A stretch of DNA of 64,000 nucleotides from Mesonia algae (GCF_003253545.1 NZ_QKYV01000006.1:124001-188000), one strand, 5' to 3'; numbered from the stretch's first letter, positions 53,920 to 63,739 are shown. Notes: generated by a model not told the origin, from the sequence alone. Numbers and translations: made by a program.

Positions 53920-55224
53920 ATGCAACACCGTTTTTCTACCCATATACAAGAAAAGTTTTCTTTTTTATTGCAGCAAAAAGTAATTTTGGCTATTAGCGGC
54001 GGGGTGGATAGTGTGGTGTTAGCTCATTTGTTAGCTCAAAATAATGTAGAAGTTGCTTTAGCTCATTGCAATTTTCGCTTACGCGGAAAAGAAAGCAAAG
54101 CTGATGAAGAATTCGTTGAAAAATTAGCTGATGAATTGAATTTTCCAGTTTACGTTCAACATTTTGATACTCAAAAATTTGCCGAAGAACACTCACTTTC
54201 CATACAAATGGCGGCACGCGATTTACGTTATGCTTGGTTTGATGAACTGTGTAATCAACTTGGCTATTCTTATATTTTAACAGCACACCACGCTAATGAC
54301 AGTTGGGAAACTTTTTTAATCAATTTTACAAGAGGAACAGGGTTTTCTGGGCTTACAGGAATCCCAGAGAATAATGATCGTACATACCGACCTTTATTGC
54401 CTTTCTCTAGAGAAGAGATTGTGAGTTATGCTCAAGATAACAACATAGAGTGGCGGGAGGATAGCAGTAATCAATCTAATAAATACCTTCGCAATAAAAT
54501 AAGAAATGAGATATACCCTTTGTTAAAAGAGGAAAACTCTAATTTAATGAACTCTTTTCTTAAAACACAGGAACATTTACAGCAGTCTGAAGCATTACTG
54601 GAAGATTACATCACTATACTATTTTCAAAAATTGTAACCGAAACACAATTTGGGTATCATTTAAGTATCACAGAACTTAAGAAAACTCCCAATACAAAAG
54701 CTGTGATCTATCAATTGCTTAAAGATTTTGGTTTTACCGAGTGGGAAGATGTCTATCAACTTATAGAAGCTCAATCTGGAAAACGTGTATATTCTAAAAC
54801 ACACCAATTAGTAAAAGATCGAGATATCCTTATTTTACAAGAAATAAGTGAATCTAGCTCAAAAACTCTAGAGATAAATTATTTAGAAGATATTGATTTT
54901 AACTTAGGGAAGTTAAAGCAAAATAAAGTGAGTCAAATGAAAGAGTTTGATAAAAATGTTGCATATTTTCCATTAGAACTTCTTAAATTCCCGCTTCAAT
55001 TGAGAAAATGGAAGTCGGGAGATTATTTTTATCCTTTTGGAATGAAAGGAAAGAAAAAAATAAGCGATTACTTAATAAATGAGAAAATTCCGGTAACGGA
55101 AAAAGAAAACATCTGGGTTTTATGTAATGAGAATGATATTATTTGGATTGTCAACCATAGAACCAACGAAAAATATAGAATTAAACCAACCCAAACTATA
55201 CTTAAATTTACCTTAACCACATGA
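53920..55224 (+). CDS. tilS: tRNA(Ile)-lysidine synthase TilS
   Basis: A 434-residue TilS that modifies C34 of tRNA-Ile2 with lysine, so it reads AUA. PP-loop ATPase motif VILAISGGVDSVVLAHLL near 21-38; LAHCNFRLRGKES near 47-60; ILTAHHANDSWETFLINFTRGTG near 117-140; TRGTGFSGLTGIPEN; later C-terminal TilS domains with RKWKSGDYFYPFGMKGKKKISDYLINEKIP near 360-390. All typical. It overlaps the dsbD gene by ATGA (55221-55224). Confidence 0.96.
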   Translation: MQHRFSTHIQEKFSFLLQQKVILAISGGVDSVVLAHLLAQNNVEVALAHCNFRLRGKESKADEEFVEKLADELNFPVYVQHFDTQKFAEEHSLSIQMAARDLRYAWFDELCNQLGYSYILTAHHANDSWETFLINFTRGTGFSGLTGIPENNDRTYRPLLPFSREEIVSYAQDNNIEWREDSSNQSNKYLRNKIRNEIYPLLKEENSNLMNSFLKTQEHLQQSEALLEDYITILFSKIVTETQFGYHLSITELKKTPNTKAVIYQLLKDFGFTEWEDVYQLIEAQSGKRVYSKTHQLVKDRDILILQEISESSSKTLEINYLEDIDFNLGKLKQNKVSQMKEFDKNVAYFPLELLKFPLQLRKWKSGDYFYPFGMKGKKKISDYLINEKIPVTEKENIWVLCNENDIIWIVNHRTNEKYRIKPTQTILKFTLTT

Positions 55225-57254
55225 GACTATTTTTAACCCTATTTATTGCTCTTATAAGTTTTGGGCAATCGTTTGCTCAATTTCCAGGATCTGGCATTCA
55301 AGAAGTAAAAAAACCCGTAAAATGGGAAGGAAGTGTTAATCAGATTTCTGATGAAGAATATGAATTGATTTTCAATGCAGAAATTGAAGAAGAATGGCAT
55401 ATTTATTCACAGTTTACACCAGACGGAGGACCAATTCCTATGATGTTTGAATTTGTAGATGCTGAGGAAAACTATGAAGCAGAAGGAGATGCAAAAGAAA
55501 GTGAAACCAAAAGAGCATTCAATGAAACTTTTGGAGTTGATGAAGTTTACTTTTCTAAAAATGCTACGTTTACACAAACTATCAAACTTATTAATAAGGA
55601 GTTAGATTTAATTAAAGTTCAATTATTTTATCAAGCCTGTAAGGAAGTTTGTATTAATGAAGAATATTACCTCGCTTTTGATTTAACAAATAAGAAAGCC
55701 AAAGTTTTCACCAATTTTGATGAATTTGAAGCTTATAGTTTAGACGATAATTCTAAAAAAGAAGAAGCAAGCGAAGATAAGCCTGTAGTTTCAGAAAGAT
55801 TACAAAAAGAAGAAGCCAAAGTAGATCGTGGCATTTTCACTATTTTTTGGGTAGCATTTCTTTCTGGTTTTGTAGCATTATTAACACCTTGTGTATTCCC
55901 AATGATTCCTATGACGGTTGGTTTTTTTACTAAACAAAGTAAAACCAAAGCAAAAGGAGTTAGAAATGCATTGATTTACGGATTTTTTATCGTTATCATA
56001 TATGTGCTTTTAGGTACGCTGGTTACTGCTATTTTTGGAGCAGATGCTTTAAATGCACTCTCAACTAACGTTACTTTTAATATTATTTTCTTTGTCTTAT
56101 TGTTGGTTTTTGCCGCATCATTTCTTGGTGCTTTTGAAATTATGCTACCTAATTCTTGGGCTAATAAAGTAGACCGTCAAGCGGATAGAGGAGGGATTGT
56201 TGGAATTTTCTTTATGGCATTGGCTTTAGCCATCGTATCATTTAGTTGTACAGGGCCTATTGTAGGAACATTATTAGTAGAAGCAGCATCTAAAGGAGGA
56301 TTAGCACCAATTATAGGAATGTTAGGTTTTTCATTAGCCATAGCAATTCCATTTGCATTGTTTGCGATGTTCCCAGGATGGATGAATACTTTACCAAAAT
56401 CTGGAGGCTGGCTAAATACTGTAAAAGTAGTATTAGGATTTTTAGAACTTGCTTTAGCTTTTAAATTCTTGTCGCAAGCCGATTTAGTTTTAGATGCACA
56501 TTGGTTAGAGCGAGAAGTATTTTTAGCCATTTGGATAGCGGTATTTGGTACACTTGCACTTTACCTTTTCGGAAAAATTACTTTACCACACGACTCTCCA
56601 ATCACTCATATTTCAGTGGGGAGATTGTCTTTAGGATTAGTGATTTTGTCTTTTACCATTTATTTGATCCCAGGTCTTTGGGGAGCACCTTTAAAGTTAA
56701 TTAGTGGTTTCCCACCACCAATGAATTATAGCGAATCACCTTACGGAGTTGGATTCACTAAGACGGGAGGAAATTCTACCACTTTTAATGAATCTGATTT
56801 TCCCGAGCATGCAGAATTAGGTCCACATGACATTCTTGCTTTTCTGGATTATGAAGCAGGTTTGGCTTACGCTAAAAAAGAAGGAAAGCCAGTAATGATA
56901 GATTTTACAGGAAAAGCTTGTATTAACTGTCGTAAAATGGAAGAAAGAGTGTGGAGTGAACCACAAATTTTAGGAAAATTAAAAAATGATTTGGTTATTA
57001 TTTCACTTTACGTGGATATAAAAGAAAAATTACCTGAAGAAGAACAATACACAAGTGAAACTACGGGTAAAAGAATACGTACTGTGGGTAATAAGTGGAG
57101 TGATTTTCAAATTGAACGTTATGGTGTAAATGCACAACCTTACTATGTTTTAATTGACCATAATGAAGAAATGTTAAATCAACCTGCATCTTATATGCCA
57201 GATGTAGATGAATACGAAGCTTGGCTAAAAGAAGGAATAGCAAATTTTAAATAG
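55221..57254 (+). CDS. dsbD: Thiol:disulfide interchange protein DsbD
   Basis: A 677-residue inner-membrane protein passing electrons from cytosolic thioredoxin to the periplasm. Signal peptide at 1-20; N-terminal DsbD-like domain (about 30-170); eight-helix transmembrane part starting near 205, with Cys in LLTPCVFPMIPMTVGFF and VSFSCTGPIVGTL; C-terminal thioredoxin domain with Cys567 and Cys570 (KACINCRK) and cis-Pro in NAQPYYVL. It is translationally coupled to tilS. Full length. All three pairs of Cys for the electron path appear present. Confidence 0.95.
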   Translation: MRLFLTLFIALISFGQSFAQFPGSGIQEVKKPVKWEGSVNQISDEEYELIFNAEIEEEWHIYSQFTPDGGPIPMMFEFVDAEENYEAEGDAKESETKRAFNETFGVDEVYFSKNATFTQTIKLINKELDLIKVQLFYQACKEVCINEEYYLAFDLTNKKAKVFTNFDEFEAYSLDDNSKKEEASEDKPVVSERLQKEEAKVDRGIFTIFWVAFLSGFVALLTPCVFPMIPMTVGFFTKQSKTKAKGVRNALIYGFFIVIIYVLLGTLVTAIFGADALNALSTNVTFNIIFFVLLLVFAASFLGAFEIMLPNSWANKVDRQADRGGIVGIFFMALALAIVSFSCTGPIVGTLLVEAASKGGLAPIIGMLGFSLAIAIPFALFAMFPGWMNTLPKSGGWLNTVKVVLGFLELALAFKFLSQADLVLDAHWLEREVFLAIWIAVFGTLALYLFGKITLPHDSPITHISVGRLSLGLVILSFTIYLIPGLWGAPLKLISGFPPPMNYSESPYGVGFTKTGGNSTTFNESDFPEHAELGPHDILAFLDYEAGLAYAKKEGKPVMIDFTGKACINCRKMEERVWSEPQILGKLKNDLVIISLYVDIKEKLPEEEQYTSETTGKRIRTVGNKWSDFQIERYGVNAQPYYVLIDHNEEMLNQPASYMPDVDEYEAWLKEGIANFK

Positions 57255-57271
57255 TCATTTATACTTAATAT

Positions 57272-57307
57272 AAAAAAGCCTCTAAATTTAATTTAGAGGC
57301 TTTTTTA
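57272..57307. terminator. Bidirectional terminator
   Basis: AAAAAAGCCTCTAAAT/ATTTAGAGGCTTTTTT stem; between dsbD and the convergent operon. Confidence 0.9.
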
Positions 57308-57324
57308 TAACTTTTTAGATACAA

Positions 57325-57717
57325 TTAATTTTGCTTTTTACAAGGAATTAAAGGAACACCACTCACCGAAAAACTTAATTGGTCTACTAAAACATAAAAA
57401 TCTCTAGTATTAGTATAAAGCTCTATTGGCTTGCTTATCGATTGTGCTTCTAATGTTTTTCTTTTATTGGTTAGGAAATCAGTTTCATTTTCCGTTAAGG
57501 CATAATTAAACGTAACGAGTTGATTATAGTTGTTTTTAAATTGTAATTCCCATAATTGACGCTTTCCTACATTATTCACTTTCTTTAATTTAAAAAGAAT
57601 ATTATCGTAACAGTTCGTCGATGTCCATTCTTGAAAAGTATCTTCAATTATAGAAGGAGAGAAAGTAAGGCTAGATAGAAATATAAAACTTAAAGCAATA
57701 GAAGGTAAGAATTTCAT
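57325..57717 (-). CDS. Hypothetical exported protein in the LpoB operon
   Basis: A 130-residue protein with an N-terminal signal peptide (residues 1-19) and a mature domain containing two Cys (TSTNCYDNI and IPCKKQN at the very end) that may form a disulfide. No domain recognised; its beta-rich pattern (LFKLKKVNNVGKRQLWELQFKNNYNQLVTFNYAL) resembles small Ig-like or transthyretin-type modules. It is the third gene in the LpoB-COG3014 group, 23 bases after the previous stop, and ends in the shared terminator. Function unknown; position suggests involvement with the lipoproteins. Confidence 0.7.
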   Translation of the reverse strand: MKFLPSIALSFIFLSSLTFSPSIIEDTFQEWTSTNCYDNILFKLKKVNNVGKRQLWELQFKNNYNQLVTFNYALTENETDFLTNKRKTLEAQSISKPIELYTNTRDFYVLVDQLSFSVSGVPLIPCKKQN

Positions 57718-57740
57718 TTTAAAAACATTTAAGGTTGTAG

Positions 57741-59201
57741 TTAGTTAGATTTCATCAAAAACTCTTCCGTTTTTTTATTTTCCTTTAAAGTAGGTTCAAT
57801 AACTTTTGGCGCAGTTTTACCCACATCAAAAAAGCTAACAAGTTGTAAACCTCTTTTATAATCAATATGTATGGTATCTTTATCTACTTTAGAATTGCGA
57901 TATCTATTAAGTGTGAAAATATTTTCTTTGTCACTTTCTAGACTAACCCTTGCATAGCTTATGGTGGCGGGTAGACTTTGCCAGTTTCTAGTGTCAGCTT
58001 TTTCGGTGATAGCTCCAGCAGCATCAGCGCTAACTTTAACTATATCTTTAGCATCTTCACCTAATAATTGTTTAGCCAGAGAACTCAGGCCAGCACTGGT
58101 TGCTTTTTTGGTAGTTAATCTAACAGCCATATCTATTACCTCTCTTAACATTCGGTCTTGTAAACACTGCCTAGCAATGGGGTAATAATCTTCTACAGTT
58201 TCAAATGGAATTTCTTGGTCATTTGTAGAAACAGATCCTGTTACATAATAACTTTCCCTCTCTATATATTTAGGAATAGCTAAAGAAGTAATTCCTACAT
58301 TTAACCCTGGAGGAATGGGTAAGAAAAATGAACCATACTCATCATTAATTGAAACAAATGCATTTTCTACTAAGGTGAGTTGGGTTTGATCTTTTGCTGG
58401 TCCTAGACCGTTTTCCCAGAAAATTATAGCTTCTGCCGGTTGATACACAATTTCACTTTCCGGAATTTTAAATTTATTCTGATAAAAATTATACTCTTCA
58501 GTAAAACCTAGAACCTTAGCGGTTCTCAGTAAATCTTTTTGTAATTGATAGGGTAAAGGAACTTCATAGTAAACACCATCATTTTCTAAGTATAAATTAG
58601 CCGCATTCCGATAAGCTATAAACGCATTATTAATATCTCCTGTCGCTTCATATAATAAACCTTGGAGTATTTGAGCAAAGGCGTCTTCTGTATATTTATT
58701 TTTGTTTTTTTTATAACGCTGGTTGAGTTGATTCAACTTTATGTTGATCCTTTTAGCCTCTACTAAAGCTTCATTAGGCATACCAAGTTGAAAATAATTA
58801 AGTGCCATATAATAATGTATAGTCACTTTTTCAAAATCCTCTCCTTTGTATGGTTTTGCCATAGGATTGGTTAGGTTAGAAGCAATCGCCTGCCCAACAT
58901 TAGATTGAATTTGATTTTCTATAAGCGTATAAGCTTTTTCGAAGAGTACATTACTTTTTTCAAAATTACCAAACATATGTTCTACCTTACCTTTTTCCAT
59001 AAGATAGAGTAACTCGTTTCTATTTTTACTAAGAAACTTATTATCTTCAATTACTTGAAGTGCTGCTGAAAAATTTTGATTGACAAGATTTTGTTCTAAA
59101 CCTATAATCCTGTCATTATAAGTAACTCCGCAAGAATTCAAAATACAAATTAGAATTCCTGCAGAGCAATAAGTTAACCACTTGCGTGTTAATTTTAGCA
59201 T
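57741..59201 (-). CDS. COG3014 family lipoprotein (TPR-like)
   Basis: A 486-residue lipoprotein, with signal peptide and lipobox ILNSCGV (Cys about residue 24). The N-terminal half (about 30-215) is helical with TPR-like repeats (YMALNYFQLGMPNEALVEAKRIN, FAQILQGLLYEATGDINNAFIAYRNAANLYLEN). The C-terminal half has the COG3014 features PAEAIIFWENGLGPAKDQTQL and SLPATISYARV. COG3014 proteins are commonly encoded next to LpoB in Bacteroidota and Proteobacteria; the role is unknown, probably outer-membrane/periplasmic assembly. It lies ten bases after the LpoB gene. Confidence 0.88.
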   Translation of the reverse strand: MLKLTRKWLTYCSAGILICILNSCGVTYNDRIIGLEQNLVNQNFSAALQVIEDNKFLSKNRNELLYLMEKGKVEHMFGNFEKSNVLFEKAYTLIENQIQSNVGQAIASNLTNPMAKPYKGEDFEKVTIHYYMALNYFQLGMPNEALVEAKRINIKLNQLNQRYKKNKNKYTEDAFAQILQGLLYEATGDINNAFIAYRNAANLYLENDGVYYEVPLPYQLQKDLLRTAKVLGFTEEYNFYQNKFKIPESEIVYQPAEAIIFWENGLGPAKDQTQLTLVENAFVSINDEYGSFFLPIPPGLNVGITSLAIPKYIERESYYVTGSVSTNDQEIPFETVEDYYPIARQCLQDRMLREVIDMAVRLTTKKATSAGLSSLAKQLLGEDAKDIVKVSADAAGAITEKADTRNWQSLPATISYARVSLESDKENIFTLNRYRNSKVDKDTIHIDYKRGLQLVSFFDVGKTAPKVIEPTLKENKKTEEFLMKSN

Positions 59202-59211
59202 AGAAAAATGC

Positions 59212-59799
59212 TTATTTAATCATTTTTTTAATCTTCTTGTCACCAATCCATACTTTTTCGTTGGTTTCAATATTGGTAAGTTCTAAGTCAACTTGGTAAT
59301 AAACAGTTTTATCTCTTTTATACTCATCTACAATAGAGTTGATAGTACCTTGTAACATAAAATCTGCTCCTTGCTCTAATCCAAATTGTTTCATAGAAGA
59401 GGCAGAAGAATAATTTTGTTGATCGGCTCTTTCTGCTCTTAATTCTTCTCGCATTGCACCAGCTTGTACCAATCTCATTCTATCATTATTAATAATAGCT
59501 TTCTCGATATCTTTAGAAAAAGTTTCTGTTGCAATATGTTCATGAGATTTATTGGTAATCATTCCAACAATAATGACAGGTCGGTCTCCTACATTCTGAG
59601 CCGTGTAAGTATTATACCAAGAATGCATCATCATCTCTTGAGTAATTTCTTCAGCCGTAAGTCGAGAGTCTGTGTCGTTCCATTTTCCGCTAATATCAGT
59701 AACGGTATCCTCACTCATGCGAGTTACTTGGCGACCACAGCTTATGGTGGTTAAAACTAAAAGAAGTGATAAAGAGCAAATAGAAAAGTATTTTTTCAT
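59212..59799 (-). CDS. LpoB-like penicillin-binding protein activator
   Basis: A 195-residue lipoprotein, lipobox TTISCGR (Cys about 21). The mature part has the LpoB pattern: SGKWNDTDSRLTAEEITQEMM, PVIIVGMITNKSHEHIATETFSKDIEKAIINNDRMRLVQAG, and GADFMLQGTINSIVDEYKRDKTVYYQVDLELTNIETNEKVWIGDKKIKKMIK. In E. coli LpoB activates the synthase PBP1B from the outer membrane; whether this is true in flavobacteria is unknown. First gene of the three-gene operon LpoB-COG3014-hypothetical. Confidence 0.88.
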   Translation of the reverse strand: MKKYFSICSLSLLLVLTTISCGRQVTRMSEDTVTDISGKWNDTDSRLTAEEITQEMMMHSWYNTYTAQNVGDRPVIIVGMITNKSHEHIATETFSKDIEKAIINNDRMRLVQAGAMREELRAERADQQNYSSASSMKQFGLEQGADFMLQGTINSIVDEYKRDKTVYYQVDLELTNIETNEKVWIGDKKIKKMIK

Positions 59800-59945
59800 A
59801 ATATTAAATTAATGGTTTTCGTACCGACTAATTTAGACATTATTTAAAAAATTATAAGCTATGTTTTTAAATTTTATATTTTTGAAATAGAGCTATTTAG
59901 ATATTTACAAGATTTCAATTGACTTTTTCTCTGCATAAATTATAG

Positions 59946-59953
59946 TATCTTTA
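59946..59953 (+). promoter_or_regulatory. Likely -7 promoter box for the CocE-DUF885 pair
   Basis: TATCTTTA (one base off TAnnTTTG), 25 bases before the ATG; TTG 24 bases upstream is slightly far. Confidence 0.4.
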
Positions 59954-59978
59954 AGCGATTTCTTAAAAAAATAATTGA

Positions 59979-61841
59979 ATGAAAACCAAATTAAATTTAT
60001 TAGTCCTGTTGTTTGTAAGTGTTTTATCTTTTCAAGTGTATGCGCAAGAAGATGACTATAACATAAAAGATCATTACATAAAACAAGAAGTTGATATAGA
60101 AATGAGAGATGGTATAAAATTGCATACTACCATTTACTCTCCAAAAGACACTTCTAAAGAATACCCTATCATCATGCAAAGAACGCCTTATAGTTCTCGT
60201 CCTTATGGTGAAAATCAATTTCGTTCAAAAATAGGACCTAATGAGTTTTTAATGAAAGAAGGAAATATAATCGTTTATCAAGATGTACGTGGACGTTGGA
60301 TGAGTGAAGGAACTTATGATAATATGCGTGCTTACATTCCTAATAAAAAAGGAAAAGAAATTGATGAAGCTAGCGATACCTATGACACTATAGAATGGTT
60401 AGTTAATAATGTAGAAAATAACAATGGTAGAGTAGGGACTTGGGGAATTTCTTATCCTGGTTTCTATGCTACATACTCTTTACTTTCAGAACATCCAGCT
60501 TTAAAAGCTGCATCTCCACAAGCATGTATTGGTGATTTCTTTTTTGATGATTTTCATCACAATGGTGCTTATTTATTAAGCTATTGGAGAGCAACAGCAC
60601 TTTTTGGTTATCAGCAAGAAGGTCCAACAAATAAAAACTGGTTTCAATTTCCAAAGTTAGATAGCAAAGATCAATACCAATTCTTCTTAGAGAATACACC
60701 TATCAGTCAGTTAGATGAATACTATAAAGAAGATAATATATTTTGGCAGCAGTTAAAAGACCATCCAAATTACGATGAATTTTGGCAAAAAAGAGGAATC
60801 ATTCAACATTTAGGAGAAGTAAAGATTAAGCCTGCCGTTATGGTGGTAGGAGGACTTTTTGATGCAGAAGATCTTTACGGACCTTTTGAAACTTATAAAA
60901 ATATAGAAGCCAATAATAAAAATTACAACACTTTAGTTTTCGGACCGTGGAGTCATGGTGACTGGGCTAGAAATAAAAAAAGACAAGCGATAGGGAATGT
61001 ATATTTTGGAGATGATATTTCTCTCAACTACCAAAAAAACGTAGAAACTAGGTTTTTTAATCACTTTTTAAAAGGGAACGGAAAGCATAAAGAATCTGCT
61101 TTAGCGGAAGCAACTATGTATGATACAGGTTCAAGAGAGTGGAAAACTTATGAAAACTGGCCTCCAAAAGAAATAACCAATAAAAAGTATTATTTAGGAG
61201 AAAACCAAAAACTAAATACACTACCCAAACCTAATCAAAAGGTAGAATTTGTGAGTGATCCTAAAAAACCTGTTCCTTATTCTGAAGATATTAAAATGGT
61301 ATTTACACCAAGAAAATATATGACAGACGATCAGCGTTTTTCAGCAAGAAGACCAGACGTTCTAGTTTTTGAAACTGAAGTGCTTGAAGAAGATATGACT
61401 TTAGCAGGAGAAATTATGGCTAAATTAAAAGTAGCAACTACAGGAACCGCTGCAGATTGGGTTGTAAAAGTAATCGATGTTTACCCTAATGAGGCTGAAG
61501 ATACTGAAGAAACTCAAGAATATTTAAAAATGAGTAATTACCATATGATGGTGCGTAGTGAAGTGCTTCGTGGTAGATTTAGAGATAGTTTTGAAAATCC
61601 AAAACCTTTCACAGCTAATGAAAAGACTGCAGTAAATATTAAACTTCAAGACATACACCACACGTTTAAAAAAGGACATAAGTTACAGATTCAAATTCAG
61701 AGTACTTGGTTTCCGTTAATCGACTTAAATCCGCAAACGTATGTACCCAATATTTTCAAGGCTAAAAAAGAAGATTTTAAAAAACAAACCCATACGGTTT
61801 ACGGCGATTCTTCAGTAGAATTTCAGTGGTTAAAAAAGTAG
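59979..61841 (+). CDS. Exported CocE/NonD family alpha/beta hydrolase (X-Pro dipeptidyl-peptidase-like)
   Basis: A 620-residue protein with signal peptide (1-22). The alpha/beta-hydrolase domain has nucleophile Ser158 in GTWGISYPGFYA, and the His in FGPWSHGDWA near 325; GGLFDAEDLYGP near 290 would supply Asp. The C-terminal jelly-roll CocE domain (about 400-620) follows, with the motif for the X-Pro dipeptidyl-peptidase family. Members are glutaryl-7-ACA acylases, cocaine esterases or X-Pro peptidases; in flavobacteria such proteins are thought to cut peptides in the periplasm. It pairs with the DUF885 gene four bases later. Confidence 0.9.
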   Translation: MKTKLNLLVLLFVSVLSFQVYAQEDDYNIKDHYIKQEVDIEMRDGIKLHTTIYSPKDTSKEYPIIMQRTPYSSRPYGENQFRSKIGPNEFLMKEGNIIVYQDVRGRWMSEGTYDNMRAYIPNKKGKEIDEASDTYDTIEWLVNNVENNNGRVGTWGISYPGFYATYSLLSEHPALKAASPQACIGDFFFDDFHHNGAYLLSYWRATALFGYQQEGPTNKNWFQFPKLDSKDQYQFFLENTPISQLDEYYKEDNIFWQQLKDHPNYDEFWQKRGIIQHLGEVKIKPAVMVVGGLFDAEDLYGPFETYKNIEANNKNYNTLVFGPWSHGDWARNKKRQAIGNVYFGDDISLNYQKNVETRFFNHFLKGNGKHKESALAEATMYDTGSREWKTYENWPPKEITNKKYYLGENQKLNTLPKPNQKVEFVSDPKKPVPYSEDIKMVFTPRKYMTDDQRFSARRPDVLVFETEVLEEDMTLAGEIMAKLKVATTGTAADWVVKVIDVYPNEAEDTEETQEYLKMSNYHMMVRSEVLRGRFRDSFENPKPFTANEKTAVNIKLQDIHHTFKKGHKLQIQIQSTWFPLIDLNPQTYVPNIFKAKKEDFKKQTHTVYGDSSVEFQWLKK

Positions 61842-61845
61842 TTTT

Positions 61846-63654
61846 ATGAAGAAGTATGTTTTAATTTTAAGTGCTATAATTTTATTCTCTTGCCAAGAAA
61901 AAGAGGAAAAAACATCTCAGCAAAGTAACAATTCAGAAAATGAAAAGATAGAAAAGTTCTTCGAGAAAACTTTTAAAGAAGATGTAGATGATTCACCTAT
62001 GATGCTGACTCGTCTTGGTAAAAAAGAAAAAAATGATCAATGGGACGATTTTTCGAATGAAAAATACCCTAAAGATTTAGAAAAGAATAAAATAAGACTA
62101 ACTTATTTAAAAGACAGTATTGATACATCTCAGTTATCAAAAGAAAATCAACTCAGTTACGAGTTGATGAAAGATAAACTGGAAAATGATATTGCAGATT
62201 ATAAGTATCGTTTTTATGACTACCCAGTTAATCAAATGCATGGGTATCAGGCAGAATTACCTGCATTTCTCATTAACATGCATCAAATAGATTCAGTAGA
62301 AGATGCGAAAGCTTATATTTCTCGTTTAAACGGAATGAAAAAAGCGTTTGAAGATATTTCTGAACGTTTAAAAATTAGAGAAAAAAATGGAATTTTACCT
62401 CCTAAATTTGTTTTCACTAAAGTTATCGATGATGCACAAAATGTGATAAAAGGATTTCCATTTGAAAGAGGTAAGAAAGAGAGCACGTTATGGGAAGATT
62501 TTAGCAAAAAAGTTGAGGACTTAAAACTTAGCCAAGAAGAGAAAAAACAGTTAAAGGAAGAAGCTAAAAAAGCTTTATTAACTCATGTAGCTCCGGCTTA
62601 CAAAACCTTAATTGAAACTCTACAAGATCAAAATCAAAGAGCAACATCTAAAGCTGGTGTTTGGAAATTTCCTAAGGGAGATGAATTTTATAACAACAGT
62701 TTAAAACGAGTGACCACTACCAATTTAACTGCCGAAGAAATTCACAATATAGGATTACGAGAAGTAAAGAGAATTCATAAAGAAATGATAGCCATTAAAG
62801 ACAAAGTTGGTTTTAAAGGTTCTTTGGAAGATTTTTTTGAGTTCATGCGTAACGATCCGCAGTTCTATTATGATAAAACCGAAGAAGGGAAGACGGCTTA
62901 CTTAGCGGAAGCAAAGAAAACTATCAATACGATGAAGGGAAGATTGGGAGAGTTATTCCATACGCTCCCCGAAGCCGATATTAAAGTAAAAGCCGTAGAA
63001 GCTTTTAGAGAGAAAAGTGCAGGAAAAGCTTTTTATCAAGCTCCGGCATTAGATGGATCAAGACCAGGAATTTATTATGCAAATTTGTATAATATGAAAG
63101 CTATGCCTAAATATCAATTGGAAGCGTTGGCTTACCACGAAGGAATTCCGGGGCACCATATGCAAATCGCTATCGCACAAGAATTAGATAGTATTCCCAC
63201 GTTTAGAAAATTTAATTTCTATACAGCTTATGTAGAAGGGTGGGGACTTTACACTGAGTTTTTACCAAAAGAAATAGGTTTTTATCAAGATCCTTATTCA
63301 GATTTTGGAAGATTAGCTATGGAACTTTGGCGCGCATGCCGATTGGTAGTAGATACAGGAATTCACGCTAAAAAATGGTCTCGAGAAGATGGCATAGCTT
63401 ATTATAAAAGCAATACACCTAATGAAGAAAGTGACTGTATAAAAATGGTTGAAAGACATGTTGTCATGCCGGGACAAGCAACGGCATATAAAATAGGAAT
63501 GCTTAAAATCTTAGAACTTAGAGGGAAGGCAAAAAAAGAACTCAAAGAGAAATTTGATATTAGAGATTTTCATGATGTCATTCTTTCTCAAGGTCCGCTA
63601 CCGCTTACTTATTTAGAGAATGAAGTTAATAGCTATATCAAAAAAAATAAATAA
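61846..63654 (+). CDS. DUF885 family lipoprotein (putative metallopeptidase)
   Basis: A 602-residue lipoprotein; lipobox ILFSCQEKEEK (Cys about residue 16), with acidic residues after Cys that recall the surface export signal. The DUF885 catalytic motif is YHEGIPGHHMQIAIAQE, an HExxxH-like zinc-binding sequence, and RLAMELWRACRLVVDTGIHAKKWSRE follows as the usual second motif. It is thought to be a metallopeptidase (relatives cut short peptides). Four bases after the CocE gene; probably one operon, likely jointly used for peptide breakdown. Terminator follows. Confidence 0.88.
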   Translation: MKKYVLILSAIILFSCQEKEEKTSQQSNNSENEKIEKFFEKTFKEDVDDSPMMLTRLGKKEKNDQWDDFSNEKYPKDLEKNKIRLTYLKDSIDTSQLSKENQLSYELMKDKLENDIADYKYRFYDYPVNQMHGYQAELPAFLINMHQIDSVEDAKAYISRLNGMKKAFEDISERLKIREKNGILPPKFVFTKVIDDAQNVIKGFPFERGKKESTLWEDFSKKVEDLKLSQEEKKQLKEEAKKALLTHVAPAYKTLIETLQDQNQRATSKAGVWKFPKGDEFYNNSLKRVTTTNLTAEEIHNIGLREVKRIHKEMIAIKDKVGFKGSLEDFFEFMRNDPQFYYDKTEEGKTAYLAEAKKTINTMKGRLGELFHTLPEADIKVKAVEAFREKSAGKAFYQAPALDGSRPGIYYANLYNMKAMPKYQLEALAYHEGIPGHHMQIAIAQELDSIPTFRKFNFYTAYVEGWGLYTEFLPKEIGFYQDPYSDFGRLAMELWRACRLVVDTGIHAKKWSREDGIAYYKSNTPNEESDCIKMVERHVVMPGQATAYKIGMLKILELRGKAKKELKEKFDIRDFHDVILSQGPLPLTYLENEVNSYIKKNK

Positions 63655-63690
63655 GAAAAAAGCCTCTTTACTAAAAAGAGGTTTTTTTTT
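63655..63690 (+). terminator. Rho-independent terminator after the DUF885 gene
   Basis: Stem AAAAAGCCTCTTT/AAAGAGGTTTTTT with T-run. Confidence 0.88.
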
Positions 63691-63726
63691 AGCTAATTTT
63701 TAATAGGCTTTTAAAATAAAATCAAA

Positions 63727-63734
63727 TAACTTTG
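63727..63734 (+). promoter_or_regulatory. Probable -7 promoter box for pfkA
   Basis: TAACTTTG matches TAnnTTTG and ends five bases before the pfkA ATG at 63740; a short leader is implied. Confidence 0.4.
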
Positions 63735-63739
63735 AGAAG

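Noticed and set aside
54075-54087. CGCTTACGCGGAA in tilS as another palindrome copy
   Set aside because: One core base is changed, and the codons encode the conserved NFRLRGKES motif of TilS, which explains the sequence.
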